NCBI GenBank assembly: GCA_009776955.1
Contig: WRMW01000011.1
Location: 1 to 64,000 of the forward strand
DNA length: 64,000 nt
Direction: 5' to 3'
Source of the DNA: Clostridiales bacterium
GTDB lineage: Bacteria > Bacillota > Clostridia > Peptostreptococcales > Anaerovoracaceae
A model generated the notes under the pieces. The model was given only the letters and a program-made list of their open reading frames with translations, did no database searches and had not been told where the DNA came from. Within the stretch, counting starts at the first letter, position 1; every line of letters begins with the position of its first letter. Position numbers and translations under genes: made by a program. Of this stretch, positions 1 through 7,969 are shown in pieces.

Positions 1-123
1 TCATTGCAACCTCCGGCACTGCCCATTTGTGTGATTTCCGATTCTAGCGGCACCGATTATCACGATGCCGTCAGATAATACCCTATCGACACTGCCGCGC
101 ATAGGCACCGCCAGGCTTTACGC

Positions 124-1704
124 TTACGCTGTTTTCAACGCCAGCATAGTGATGTCATCAAACTGCTCCGCTCCTTCGGCAAACAGGTCGATTTCCTGCT
201 TTATCGCAGCAAGCAACTCTTTTGGCGGTCGGTCTTTATGTTTGTTGGCGGCATCAAGCAAGCGGCGGCTTGTGAATTGCTTGCGTTCGGTGTTCATGGC
301 TTCGGTCACGCCATCGGTGTACAGGAACAGCACATCGCCGGGCTGCAGCATTACCTCCCCTTGCGTATATTGCACATCGTCCATGCCGGCAAGAACAAGC
401 GCGGGGGTCACAGGCAGCCAGTCATAATCGCCGCCTGCCGGCATGATAAGCGGAGGTTCGTGTCCGGCGCTGACATAGCTTAGTTTCCCGCTTGCGATAT
501 CAAGGTATCCCATAAACGCCGTGACGAACATATTTGCCTCGTTGTTCTCGCACAGCATATTGTTCACCGTATCAAAAACCTCTTTCGGGCTTTTGCCGGC
601 TTGGGCGTTGTTCTTGAGCAGCGTCTTGGCAATGACCATGAACAGCGCAGCGGGAACGCCTTTGCCCGAAACGTCAGCAATGACTACGGCGAGGGTATTG
701 TCGTCGATCAGGAAGAAATCGTAGAAGTCGCCGCCTACTTCCTTGGCTGGAATCATATCGGCATATATGTCAAACTCATCGCGTTCGGGGTACGCGGGGA
801 AGATGCAGGGCAGCATGCTCGCTTGTATTTTTGTCGCGACGTCAAGCTCTGCGCCTATGCGTTCCCGCTCGGCGGTGACGGTTTGCAGATTGTCGATATA
901 TTCGGCCAAGTCGCACGCCATCTTGCCAAACGCTTCTGACAGCGCTTGTATTTCATCGCCAGTTTTTATGTTGTTTTCAAAAGTGGACAAACTATCGCCG
1001 CTTGCAAAGCTCAAGGCATCGCCCGTCAACCGTTTGAGCGGCTTTGAAATCATGCGGCGCGACACAAGCATCAGCCCCGCAACCATAAGTATGGTTATTA
1101 CACATGACAGGATAATCATTGTCTTGAAAAAATCCGCCTGCATTTCCCTTACCCATGCCAATGAAACCTCCGCCCCCACCATCGCCGTCAGCTCACCGCT
1201 GCTCGAATAGACCGGAACATAAGCGAATACCGCGGAGCCGTAATGCTCGTCGTGCAAAATAATTTTCTTCGCTTCGTCATAGTCGAGAACCACTCCGTCA
1301 TATGTGTATTTTTCGCCCAACTCAAAGAGGGTTTTAGGGTCATCGCTTTCAAGCTCCGCTTCCATAATGGCAATAATATTCGTTTCATCCTCTGGTTTGA
1401 AGATATACAAATACATCAAATCGAACTCGCGCTTGATGCTGTTCAGCGTTTCAAGCAACTCGTCGTAATAATCGTCTGTTTCCATGCTTTCCAAGTAAGT
1501 GCCGATGCGGTCGCCGTCTACAAAAAGAGCCGCTGAGTGGGCGACCTGTAGCGCCTTTCGCGCATAAGTATCGGTATAGGCTTCCCAAGAAGCCCTATAT
1601 GAGAAGAACCCCAGGGCAAGGCAAAACAGCAACGCAAACAGCACGAACAACAACGTCATTTTCAACCCTATTGGCCTTCGGATTCTTTTTTTGCTTTCCG
1701 GCAT
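124..1704 (-). CDS. RsbU/SpoIIE-type PP2C phosphatase with membrane sensor and HAMP
   Basis: A membrane-anchored Ser/Thr phosphatase of the RsbU/SpoIIE class; such proteins dephosphorylate a STAS anti-anti-sigma partner. Seen: TM1 at about residues 16-35, an extracytoplasmic sensor region to about 190, TM2 at about 195-215, a HAMP segment after it, and a C-terminal PP2C domain containing KEVGGDFYDFF and ADVSGKGVPAALFM (metal-binding motifs). The ATG at 1704 is chosen because GAGGGGAG precedes it; an upstream TTG at 1734 overlaps the preceding gene. It follows the RsbW-like and RsbV-like genes, so the three form a complete partner-switching set. Its sensor ligand is unknown. Confidence 0.88.
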   Translation of the reverse strand: MPESKKRIRRPIGLKMTLLFVLFALLFCLALGFFSYRASWEAYTDTYARKALQVAHSAALFVDGDRIGTYLESMETDDYYDELLETLNSIKREFDLMYLYIFKPEDETNIIAIMEAELESDDPKTLFELGEKYTYDGVVLDYDEAKKIILHDEHYGSAVFAYVPVYSSSGELTAMVGAEVSLAWVREMQADFFKTMIILSCVITILMVAGLMLVSRRMISKPLKRLTGDALSFASGDSLSTFENNIKTGDEIQALSEAFGKMACDLAEYIDNLQTVTAERERIGAELDVATKIQASMLPCIFPAYPERDEFDIYADMIPAKEVGGDFYDFFLIDDNTLAVVIADVSGKGVPAALFMVIAKTLLKNNAQAGKSPKEVFDTVNNMLCENNEANMFVTAFMGYLDIASGKLSYVSAGHEPPLIMPAGGDYDWLPVTPALVLAGMDDVQYTQGEVMLQPGDVLFLYTDGVTEAMNTERKQFTSRRLLDAANKHKDRPPKELLAAIKQEIDLFAEGAEQFDDITMLALKTA

Positions 1705-1730
1705 AACGGTTCTCCCCTCGTATTTTTCGG

Positions 1731-2141
1731 TCAACGTGTAGCCTTTTGTATAAGAAGGGTGTTCGTGTTGTTTTCATATCGGTATTCCACACGATCCATC
1801 AGCTTTTTGACAATAAGAATGCCGAGCCCGCCGATGTTCCTCTCCTCCGCTGAAAGAGAGGTGTCCGGGTCAGGCTTGGCAAGGGGGTCATACTGTGTCC
1901 CGCCGTCCTTGAACTCGACGGTGAACTGATCCTGTTCGGTGGACAGACGCACGGTAATATCGCCCTCGCCGTTCGGGTAGGCATAATTGGCTATGTTCAC
2001 AAAGATTTCTTCGACAGCGATATTTATGTTGTTTTGGTCGCTTTCGCTTATTTCCGCGCCCCGCATCGCCCCGCCGATGAACTCAAGCACGTCGTATAAG
2101 CGGTCAGGCCGTGCGGGGATTGTGATTTCTTGGGATGCCAT
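1731..2141 (-). CDS. RsbW-like anti-sigma factor / serine kinase (GHKL ATPase)
   Basis: 136-residue GHKL-fold protein of the RsbW/SpoIIAB class, which binds a sigma factor and phosphorylates a STAS partner. Seen: the N-box (NIAVEEIFVNIANYAYP), an acidic DGG segment, and the glycine lid GGLGILIVKKL. The reading frame stays open upstream, but the ATG at 2141 (MASQEI) gives the family-length protein and leaves 14 bases after the STAS gene. The target could be a sigma-B-like factor elsewhere, the ECF sigma factor of this locus, or a non-sigma partner; the sequence does not decide this. Confidence 0.85.
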   Translation of the reverse strand: MASQEITIPARPDRLYDVLEFIGGAMRGAEISESDQNNINIAVEEIFVNIANYAYPNGEGDITVRLSTEQDQFTVEFKDGGTQYDPLAKPDPDTSLSAEERNIGGLGILIVKKLMDRVEYRYENNTNTLLIQKATR

Positions 2142-2155
2142 GGTTTCACCCCATT

Positions 2156-2461
2156 TTACTTGATCGTCAAGATGCTCGAAAATCCGGTGATATTCAAAAC
2201 CTCCATCACTTCGGCCGAAACATTTTTGAGCGTCATCGTTTTGCCCTCGGCTTTGGCGGCCTTCTCGCCCGTCAGCAAAACGCGCAAGCCCGCTGACGAT
2301 ACATAGTCCACACCCGCAAAATCCAGTTCGGTTTTTTCGCATGATGAGATGGTTTCCATCAATGCCTCTTGCAACTTGGGTGAAGTGACCGTGTCAGCCC
2401 GCCCTGTCAGAACCAGCACAAAAGCGTCTCCGCTTTGCGTCTTCTTGATTTCCATAATCAA
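2156..2461 (-). CDS. RsbV-like anti-anti-sigma factor (STAS domain)
   Basis: 101-residue single STAS domain. The segment DYVSSAGLRVLL carries the conserved serine that RsbW-type kinases phosphorylate and RsbU-type phosphatases restore. The start is preceded by an AGGAG-like site. It lies 29 bases downstream of the last precursor-peptide gene and directly upstream of the kinase and phosphatase genes, in the order rsbV-rsbW-rsbU. All are on the strand of the peptide-export operon, which suggests co-transcription. Confidence 0.87.
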   Translation of the reverse strand: MIMEIKKTQSGDAFVLVLTGRADTVTSPKLQEALMETISSCEKTELDFAGVDYVSSAGLRVLLTGEKAAKAEGKTMTLKNVSAEVMEVLNITGFSSILTIK

Positions 2462-2490
2462 CTCTCCTTTATTACGATATTATAATCCCC

Positions 2491-2721
2491 CTAACTGATA
2501 TAATCAAACATGCCCATTTTGCACTTGATACGGCATTTCAAATTGCCGATCCACTCCAATGAATAGTGGTCGCAGGGAAAAAATAACCCCTTAAACCCAC
2601 GACATTTGCCCGCCTCCTTTTTTAGTTTGCTGCAAGATTCCGGGTCATATTGGTTTATCGTCCACCCGCCAGCAGCGGCTTCCAGTTGCTGTTCGTCGAT
2701 TTGTTCTTTTGTGTCTTCCAT
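2491..2721 (-). CDS. Cys-rich GG-leader precursor peptide A
   Basis: 76-residue predicted exported peptide: a 19-residue leader ending EQQLEAAAGG, then a 57-residue core with five cysteines. The core keeps the local pattern of family 1: a QYDP start, a CDHY motif and C-x-MG-x-F near the end. The C39 exporter of the locus should cleave after GG. The ATG at 2721 is chosen for AAGGAG six bases upstream. It is the most diverged family-1 member. No modifying enzyme is encoded nearby, so disulfide formation is the simplest guess for maturation. Function unknown. Confidence 0.78.
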   Translation of the reverse strand: MEDTKEQIDEQQLEAAAGGWTINQYDPESCSKLKKEAGKCRGFKGLFFPCDHYSLEWIGNLKCRIKCKMGMFDYIS

Positions 2722-2785
2722 TTGCTTCTCCTTTTTCGTCATTGGTGTCACTTAGCCGACATAGCCGTCTCCACCGCCATGATAT

Positions 2786-3040
2786 TCAACATATTACCTC
2801 GTACGGCGGAAAGGCTCCCATGTTGCAGGTCTTCCTATATCTGTGTGTCCCGTTTTTGACGTAGCCCAGCTTTTCATTGTTAAAGTGGTCGCAGTCGATT
2901 AAAAACGGGCAGCACCTACCCGGTATCAGCCGGGTAAGTCCCCTACACATTATCGGGTCGTATCTGTTTTCCGTAAATTTAGTACCGCCGGCAGCACCTT
3001 CCAGTTGCTGTTCGTCGATTTGCTCTTTTTGGTTTTCCAT
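2786..3040 (-). CDS. Cys-rich GG-leader precursor peptide B
   Basis: 84-residue peptide with a 19-residue leader (ends EQQLEGAAGG) and a 65-residue core holding NRYDPIMC, RGLTR, PGRC, CDHF and TCNMGAFPPY. The core has six cysteines, including a CC pair and a C-terminal Cys not found in its neighbour. ATG at 3040 has AAGGAGATAAAA upstream. It is nearly identical to peptide C over much of gene and spacer, the mark of a recent tandem duplication. Confidence 0.8.
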   Translation of the reverse strand: MENQKEQIDEQQLEGAAGGTKFTENRYDPIMCRGLTRLIPGRCCPFLIDCDHFNNEKLGYVKNGTHRYRKTCNMGAFPPYEVIC

Positions 3041-3104
3041 TTTTATCTCCTTTTTCGTCATTGGTGCCACTTAGCCGACATAGCCGTCTCCACCGCCATG
3101 ATAT

Positions 3105-3359
3105 TCAAGCTATTACCTCGTACGGCGGAAAGGCTCCCATGTTGCAGGTCATCTTATATTTGTGTGTCCCGTTTTTGAAGTATTCCCTTTCATAGCTAAA
3201 GTGGTCGCAGTTGAAATCAAAAACCGGTCTGCACCTACCCGGTATCGTCCGGGTAAGTCCCCTACACATTATCGGGTCGTATCTGTTTTTCGTCCATCCA
3301 GTACCGCCAGCAGCACCTTCCAGTTGCTGTTCGTCGATTTGCTCTTTTTGGGTTTCCAT
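3105..3359 (-). CDS. Cys-rich GG-leader precursor peptide C
   Basis: 84-residue paralogue of peptide B: same 19-residue leader type and a 65-residue core with exactly four cysteines, which appear to be the family-1 minimum (after YDPIM, in PGRC, in CDHF, and in TCNMG). ATG at 3359 follows AAGGAG. Substitutions against B cluster in the middle of the core while leader, first Cys block and C-terminal block are conserved. This fits diversification of an exposed loop within a fixed scaffold. Confidence 0.8.
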   Translation of the reverse strand: METQKEQIDEQQLEGAAGGTGWTKNRYDPIMCRGLTRTIPGRCRPVFDFNCDHFSYEREYFKNGTHKYKMTCNMGAFPPYEVIA

Positions 3360-3409
3360 TTTTATCTCCTTTTTCGTCATTGGCGCCGCACTAATCAAGA
3401 TTTACAAGA

Positions 3410-3859
3410 TTAGTATGATTGGCGCCTTATCGAGTACGGCGGAAAGGCTCCCATGTTGCAGGATATATTATACGTTTTATTACCTCTGGCATCACCGCTG
3501 CCGCGTACCAAGTCATTGTTAAAGTGGTCGCAGTCGAATTCAAAAAGCGGGCTGCACCTACCCGGTATCAGCCGGGTAAGCCCCCTACACATTATCGGGT
3601 CGTATCTGTTTTTCGTCCATCCAGTACCGCCGGCAGCACCTTCCAGTTCTTCTTCTTTCAGCTCGCCTGCTTTCCGTGCTTCCGCCTGCTCCACCGCCAT
3701 CCGGTATTCCTCGACCGTGATGGCAAAGCCGTGCTCGGCGGCCAGCTCGACGATTTTGTCCGGTTCCAGCCCCTCGCTACTCGCACTGAGCTCGTCCAGC
3801 TTCGCCATCAGCCCGCTGTCGTTTTTCGCTTTTTCGATAAACGCTTTCATTTGTTCCAT
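3410..3859 (-). CDS. Nif11-type leader fused to family-1 Cys-rich core (peptide D)
   Basis: 149-residue precursor. Residues 1-78 form a Nif11-like leader (helical, acidic, with GFAITVEEYRMAVEQ, ending EEELEGAAGG). Residues 79-149 are a family-1 core almost identical at its start to peptide C (TGWTKNRYDPIMC) with four cysteines. Nif11/NHLP leaders are known to direct RiPP precursors to NHLM-type exporters. Start at 3859 has AGGAGGG upstream. This is the only full-length leader in the array, so leader and core appear modular. It also identifies the short AAAGG leaders of the other genes as truncated versions of the same signal. Confidence 0.88.
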   Translation of the reverse strand: MEQMKAFIEKAKNDSGLMAKLDELSASSEGLEPDKIVELAAEHGFAITVEEYRMAVEQAEARKAGELKEEELEGAAGGTGWTKNRYDPIMCRGLTRLIPGRCSPLFEFDCDHFNNDLVRGSGDARGNKTYNISCNMGAFPPYSIRRQSY

Positions 3860-3884
3860 CTTGCAACCCTCCTATTGGTTTTCG

Positions 3885-4172
3885 TCAAACCGGCTTTCCA
3901 AAGCTGTCCCCTACGTAGCTATAGCGGCCCATAACGCAGGTGTAGTGGTAACGTCGTCCATTAAAGCGACCAGGGGTAGCGCTGAGAAATTCATATCTGT
4001 AATGGTCACACCAACACTTCGTCAAAAACCCGACACACTCATACTCCACTCTCGTATATTTGCCGCAGACATCTGGATTGTAGCGGTTTTCCGTCCATTT
4101 ACTACCGCCAGCAGCGGCTTCCAGGTCTTCTTCTGCCAGTCCTTCTTTAATGAACTCTTTTTCGTATTCCAT
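3885..4172 (-). CDS. Cys-rich GG-leader precursor peptide E
   Basis: 95-residue precursor: a 23-residue leader ending EEDLEAAAGG and a 72-residue core with NRYNPDVCGK, YECVGF, CWCDHY and YTCVMGRY (five cysteines). The CDHY and C-x-MG blocks place it in family 1, with peptide H its closest relative (shared NPDVCGK, YECVG and MGRY). ATG at 4172 has TAGGAG upstream. Exported by the locus transporter by inference. Confidence 0.8.
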   Translation of the reverse strand: MEYEKEFIKEGLAEEDLEAAAGGSKWTENRYNPDVCGKYTRVEYECVGFLTKCWCDHYRYEFLSATPGRFNGRRYHYTCVMGRYSYVGDSFGKPV

Positions 4173-4210
4173 TTTGTGTTCTCCTATCGTTTCGCGTCGT
4201 TTAGACTTCC

Positions 4211-4477
4211 TTATACGCAGACGGTCTCATGATGCCAGCTATCGACGCATTTGTCCGTTCCCCAACAGCGGCATTGATACCACTTAATGAAACCTCCGTC
4301 ATCGGCCGTTGACTTGCAATCAAAAGTCCGGCATTTTATGCGATATACACCGTTTCTCATTTCTGAGCCGCCGTCGCTCTTAAACCAGCAGCCGGTGATT
4401 ATCGGATCGAAGGGGCCTCCTGTGCCGCCGCCGGCAGCGCCTTCCAGGGCTTCTTCTTTCAGTTTTTTGTGTTCCAT
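4211..4477 (-). CDS. Cys-rich GG-leader precursor peptide F (family 2)
   Basis: 88-residue precursor with a short leader (EEALEGAAGG, 17 residues) and a 71-residue core unlike family 1. It contains GCWFKSDGGSEMRNG, KC, DC, WYQCRCWG, DKC, DSWHH and a final C, seven cysteines in all. Shared almost block for block with peptide G. ATG at 4477 has AAGGGG upstream. Function unknown. The conserved aromatic/His residues and dense cysteines suggest a compact disulfide or metal-bound fold, but that is inference. Confidence 0.8.
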   Translation of the reverse strand: MEHKKLKEEALEGAAGGGTGGPFDPIITGCWFKSDGGSEMRNGVYRIKCRTFDCKSTADDGGFIKWYQCRCWGTDKCVDSWHHETVCV

Positions 4478-4521
4478 TTTGTGTTCCCCTTTCGTTTCGT
4501 CCTAAAGGCTTGCCTGGCATT

Positions 4522-4815
4522 TTAGCTACCTATGCAGCCGCGCTCATGATGCCAGCTATCGATGCATCTGTCCGAACCCCAACAGCCGCATTGATGCCAT
4601 CTAAGGTAACCTGCGTCACCGACCAATGTCTTGCAAGCAAATGCCTGGCATTTTTTGCGGTATGCGCCGTTTCTCATTTCCGAACCGCCGTCGGCCTTAA
4701 ACCAACACCCGCTGATTTTCGGATTGCCGGGGGTGACGCCTGGGTCGGCGCCGCCGGTCGCGTTCTCAAGTTCCGTTTCGTTTAGCTCCGCGTTTTTTTT
4801 CATTTCTTCAGACAT
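4522..4815 (-). CDS. Cys-rich GG-leader precursor peptide G (family 2)
   Basis: 97-residue precursor with a 22-residue leader ending TELENATGG (note ATGG, not AAGG) and a 75-residue core matching peptide F: GCWFKADGGSEMRNG, KKC, AC, WHQCGCWG, DRC, DSWHH, GC. All seven cysteine positions match F. ATG at 4815 has GAGGAG upstream; the upstream in-frame ATG lacks a site. It is a diverged tandem duplicate of F. Confidence 0.8.
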   Translation of the reverse strand: MSEEMKKNAELNETELENATGGADPGVTPGNPKISGCWFKADGGSEMRNGAYRKKCQAFACKTLVGDAGYLRWHQCGCWGSDRCIDSWHHERGCIGS

Positions 4816-4853
4816 TTTGTTTTCTCCTCTCATTAGTGATACGCTTTTTGGGA

Positions 4854-5105
4854 CTAAATTATTTTTCCATCGCTGTATCCGATGTAGTCATAGCGGCCCA
4901 TGGCACAGGTGAAGCGGTAACGTCCTTCAGTGACGAGCGCTGCTTCTCTGTAATGGTCACAATTGACCAATTTCAAAAGCCCGACACACTCATACTGCAC
5001 TTTCGTGAATTTGCCGCAAACGTCTGGATTATAGCGGTTTTCCGTTAAACCGCCGGCGGCGGCTTCCAGTTCCAATTCGTTTACTTCTTCTCTTTTGTTT
5101 TCCAT
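4854..5105 (-). CDS. Cys-rich GG-leader precursor peptide H
   Basis: 83-residue precursor: leader ending LELEAAAGG (19 residues), core of 64 residues with NRYNPDVCGK, YECVGL, NCDHY and FTCAMGRY, four cysteines. The ATG at 5105 has AAAGGAG at ideal spacing. The same frame is open upstream to an ATG at 5261, which overlaps the sigma-factor stop and would add 52 charged residues. That longer form has no GG-leader analogue among the paralogues, so I prefer 5105, but a coupled fusion product is possible. First precursor gene after the sigma factor. Confidence 0.78.
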   Translation of the reverse strand: MENKREEVNELELEAAAGGLTENRYNPDVCGKFTKVQYECVGLLKLVNCDHYREAALVTEGRYRFTCAMGRYDYIGYSDGKII

Positions 5106-5257
5106 GTATCTTTTCTCCTTTCGCTTTATTGGGTTCCGTGGTGCGTTTATTTTTTGAAACAATTGCATCCGCATACGCTCAAGGGAGGCTTGCTTGGCTT
5201 CCGCGTCAAGACGGACTTTCAAATTTGAAAGAATCATCTCTATGTCGCGCCCCTCCT

Positions 5258-5794
5258 TCATTTTACATCGCCCTCCTTTCTTATATTCTTATATGCGGCT
5301 GCGTCCGATTCCTTAGATGAAATCAAAGATTTTCTTATAATCTTTTTCGCGCGGTGCAAAATGAACCCCACATTGCTTTCGCGCAGGCCCATGACCTCTG
5401 CGATTCTGATGTTTGTCAAGCCGCCAAAATATTTGAGCAGCACGGCATTCTTCTGGTTTTCGTTCAGCCTGCCTATGGCCTCGCAAAGCAGGGCGTATTC
5501 TTCCTTGCGAAGCAGGTCTTCTTCAATGTCGAAACGGTCGGCGAGCTCGGCAATGTCGTCCAGAGTACACTCGGTTTTGCGGGCGCGGAAGTACATCCTT
5601 ATCTCGTTGAGCGTGATTGTGAATATCCACGTCGAGAAAGCGGCTTTGTCAGAGTCGTAGGTGTCCAGTTTTTCAGCCACTTTCACAAACACGCTGCAGG
5701 CGATGTCCTCTGCGTCATGGACATGCCCCACGCGCAGCATCGTGAAGCTGCAGACCTTGTCATAATATGAATTGAAGATTCCCTCTATATTCAT
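5258..5794 (-). CDS. ECF-type RNA polymerase sigma factor
   Basis: 178-residue sigma-70 family protein with region 2 (DAEDIACSVFVKVAEKL, then FSTWIFTITLNEIRMYFRA) and region 4 (LNENQKNAVLLKYFGG, IAEVMGLRESNVGFILHRAKK), but no region 3: the ECF layout. Start overlaps the stop of the exporter gene by four bases and its own stop overlaps the next ATG, so it is translationally coupled on both sides. No membrane anti-sigma partner adjoins it. It probably drives this locus or a part of it, which would make an autoregulatory loop; that is inference. Confidence 0.88.
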   Translation of the reverse strand: MNIEGIFNSYYDKVCSFTMLRVGHVHDAEDIACSVFVKVAEKLDTYDSDKAAFSTWIFTITLNEIRMYFRARKTECTLDDIAELADRFDIEEDLLRKEEYALLCEAIGRLNENQKNAVLLKYFGGLTNIRIAEVMGLRESNVGFILHRAKKIIRKSLISSKESDAAAYKNIRKEGDVK

Positions 5795-7950
5795 GCCGTC
5801 TGCCGCCTCACCAACTCATAAAACTCGCCCCGCTTCTCCATCAGCTCGTCATAGCCGCCCTGCTCGACGATCCTGCCGGCGTCCATCACGATCACGCGGT
5901 CGCAGCCGCGTATGGTGGACAGCCGATGCGCGATGACGATGCGGGTCGCTTCGAGCGAAGCGACGGAGTTTGCGACATGCTTTTGCGTGATGTTGTCCAA
6001 GGCGCTGGTGGCCTCGTCGAAAAAGATGAGCTTGGGCTTGGAGATAAGCGCCCTCGCTATCAGCAGCCGTTGGCGCTGGCCGCCGGACACACCGCCGCCG
6101 CCCTCTGATATCATGGTGTGCATACCCATCGGCATATCGCGTATGTCCTGGGCGATGCCGGCCATTTCGGCCGCAACCCATGCGTCATCAAGGGTTTTCC
6201 ACGGCGCAGTCACGACGATGTTGGAGAAGATCGAGCCCGCCATCAGCTTGCCGTTCTGCAAATCCACCCCAATGCACTGCCGCAGGGCACGGAGGTCGAG
6301 GCCGCTGAGGCTATGCCCGTCGTAATAGATATCCCCTGTCTCCGGCTTCTCGAAGCCCAGAAGCAGGCGCAGAAGTGTGGACTTGCCGCAGCCCGTCTTG
6401 CCCACGATTGCCAAATACTCGCCCGGACTCACTTTCAGATTTATATTGTCTAGGATCAACGGGCCGTCCTCGTTGTAGCGGAAAGATATATTGTTCATTT
6501 CCATTTGCCCCGACAGCGACGAGAGCTGCGTTTTGCCCTCTTGGGTTTCTGGCTCCGTTTCCATCAGCGGACGCACCATCTCAAGGTTTACCTTTATGTC
6601 CGTAAAGGTGTGCGCCAGGCTTGAAAGCATCAAGATGGCGCCTGACAGCGCCCCATATGCCGCCATGAACGCGATGTAATCCGCCGTGTCCACGCCCGAC
6701 GAGCCCGCCACGTAGTACAGCAGTATAGTGCCGCCGAGTGAGATCGCGAGGTTGATAGGCTCTAACAGGCGCAGCAACATCGGCGGCGAATAGGTGAGCC
6801 GCCCGACCTCTTTGTACTTGTCCGCCCACCTTGCGAAAGCCCGCTTCTGCGCCCCGGTCAGCTTGATTTTCTGTATGCCGGAAATCAGCGCGAACAGCAA
6901 TGCCGACAGCTTGGCACCCGCTTTCATGCGCCTGCGCGAGATTTTCATATTGAGCGCCGCCGTCAGTATCGACATGGCCAGCATGGTGACGATGATCAAG
7001 AAAGCCGGCGCCACCATAGCCGAGGCATATCGGTTCATCTGGAACAGATACACAAAAGAGAACAAAGCGGTCAGGCCGGTGGACATAAAGGTGTTGGAAA
7101 TGATCTGGCACAGGCTTGTCAGGCTCTGCATGCGGTTTGCCACCTCGCCGGCGGCGTAATCCTTGAAAAACGTGACCGGCAGTGACAGCACCCGCATCAT
7201 GGCGGCGTTTTCCACCCGCGTAAACAGCATGGAAAACCGCGTCAACGCAAGGCTTCTCGCAACTCCGAACAATATGGCGCCAATCGCCGTGCCGACCAGC
7301 AGGAATCCGACCGCCAGGATATTCATCTTGATGCCGGAAGGTATGACGGTGCCGTAGAGCTGACTGTTCACGTAGGGCGTGGCCAGCCCAAGCAACGCCA
7401 CGATCAGGCTGATGGCCATGACGTAGACGAGGTCGGAGACGCGGAGGCTCTTTACCATAAACATCGCCAAATCTGTCAGCCGAAGTTTTTTCAGCGCAAA
7501 GGGCTTGTAGAAGCAAAAGGCGTCCTCCCCGATGTTTTTGGCCGATTCCTTGTTGATTTTCACGTTCGTGCCATCTACGCCGCGATAGTGGTAGCCGCCC
7601 ATTTTGCCAGGCAGCAGCGCGACTGGGTCGCCATCTGTCGTGCAGCCGAAAAATGGGTCTACGCAATCCTTCCACCACTCGCCTTTCAGCTCTACCCTGC
7701 GTCGCATGGCACCTGAGGGGCGCAGCATATACTCAATCCGCGCCTCTGCGTCGGTCACGGTTTCGGGGGTCTCCGGGATTTTCAGGCCGAGGTGCGAAAG
7801 TATCTCACAGATCGCGTCGGTGGCCTCCGCCGATCGTTTTGGGCTTCCGCCCAGTATCGACATCAGATCGTCAAAGGCGCCCTCGAACATAATTTCATCG
7901 CCGGTCTTGCGAGCGTTCAGTTGCTCGTCGAAGATATTGAGTCGTTCCAT
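5791..7950 (-). CDS. NHLM-type bacteriocin ABC exporter, ATP-binding/permease without peptidase
   Basis: 719-residue half-transporter. An N-terminal region of about 150 residues without a C39 catalytic triad precedes six TM segments (about 165-430) and an ABC domain with Walker A VGKTGCGKST, signature VSGGQRQRL and Walker B LIFFDEATSALD. This matches the second exporter subunit found beside the peptidase-type transporter in NHLM systems. ATG at 7950 has GGGAGGGGAGGG upstream; the longer frame overlaps the peptidase transporter and lacks a site. Probably pairs with the upstream C39 protein. Confidence 0.88.
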   Translation of the reverse strand: MERLNIFDEQLNARKTGDEIMFEGAFDDLMSILGGSPKRSAEATDAICEILSHLGLKIPETPETVTDAEARIEYMLRPSGAMRRRVELKGEWWKDCVDPFFGCTTDGDPVALLPGKMGGYHYRGVDGTNVKINKESAKNIGEDAFCFYKPFALKKLRLTDLAMFMVKSLRVSDLVYVMAISLIVALLGLATPYVNSQLYGTVIPSGIKMNILAVGFLLVGTAIGAILFGVARSLALTRFSMLFTRVENAAMMRVLSLPVTFFKDYAAGEVANRMQSLTSLCQIISNTFMSTGLTALFSFVYLFQMNRYASAMVAPAFLIIVTMLAMSILTAALNMKISRRRMKAGAKLSALLFALISGIQKIKLTGAQKRAFARWADKYKEVGRLTYSPPMLLRLLEPINLAISLGGTILLYYVAGSSGVDTADYIAFMAAYGALSGAILMLSSLAHTFTDIKVNLEMVRPLMETEPETQEGKTQLSSLSGQMEMNNISFRYNEDGPLILDNINLKVSPGEYLAIVGKTGCGKSTLLRLLLGFEKPETGDIYYDGHSLSGLDLRALRQCIGVDLQNGKLMAGSIFSNIVVTAPWKTLDDAWVAAEMAGIAQDIRDMPMGMHTMISEGGGGVSGGQRQRLLIARALISKPKLIFFDEATSALDNITQKHVANSVASLEATRIVIAHRLSTIRGCDRVIVMDAGRIVEQGGYDELMEKRGEFYELVRRQTA

Positions 7951-7969
7951 CCGCTCTGCCCTCCCCTCC

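Larger units (their letters stand above)
2752..3385. repeat. Tandem duplication of a precursor-peptide gene plus spacer
   Basis: Two copies of a unit of about 319 bases (2752-3070 and 3071 to about 3385), each containing a precursor gene (B, C) and the spacer that begins TTAGCCGACATAGCC on the plus strand. The spacers are near-identical, including TCTCCACCGCCATGATATTC, and the first and last thirds of the genes match closely. A related but more diverged copy lies in the core half of the Nif11-leader gene. Direct evidence of array growth by duplication. Confidence 0.85.

Noticed and set aside
1-123. Relative of the hemZ palindromic element at the left edge
   Set aside because: Some similar words (TATGCG, CCGAT, CTAG) occur in comparable order, but the match is too loose and the region is cut by the window edge.
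2491-5105. Lanthipeptide or thiopeptide precursor array
   Set aside because: No LanM, LanB/C, YcaO, radical SAM or dehydrogenase gene in the locus, so no specific modification can be claimed.
4854-5261. Single 135-residue precursor starting at the sigma-factor overlap
   Set aside because: The internal ATG at 5105 has a near-perfect ribosome site and gives a leader like all paralogues; the longer form is kept only as an alternative.
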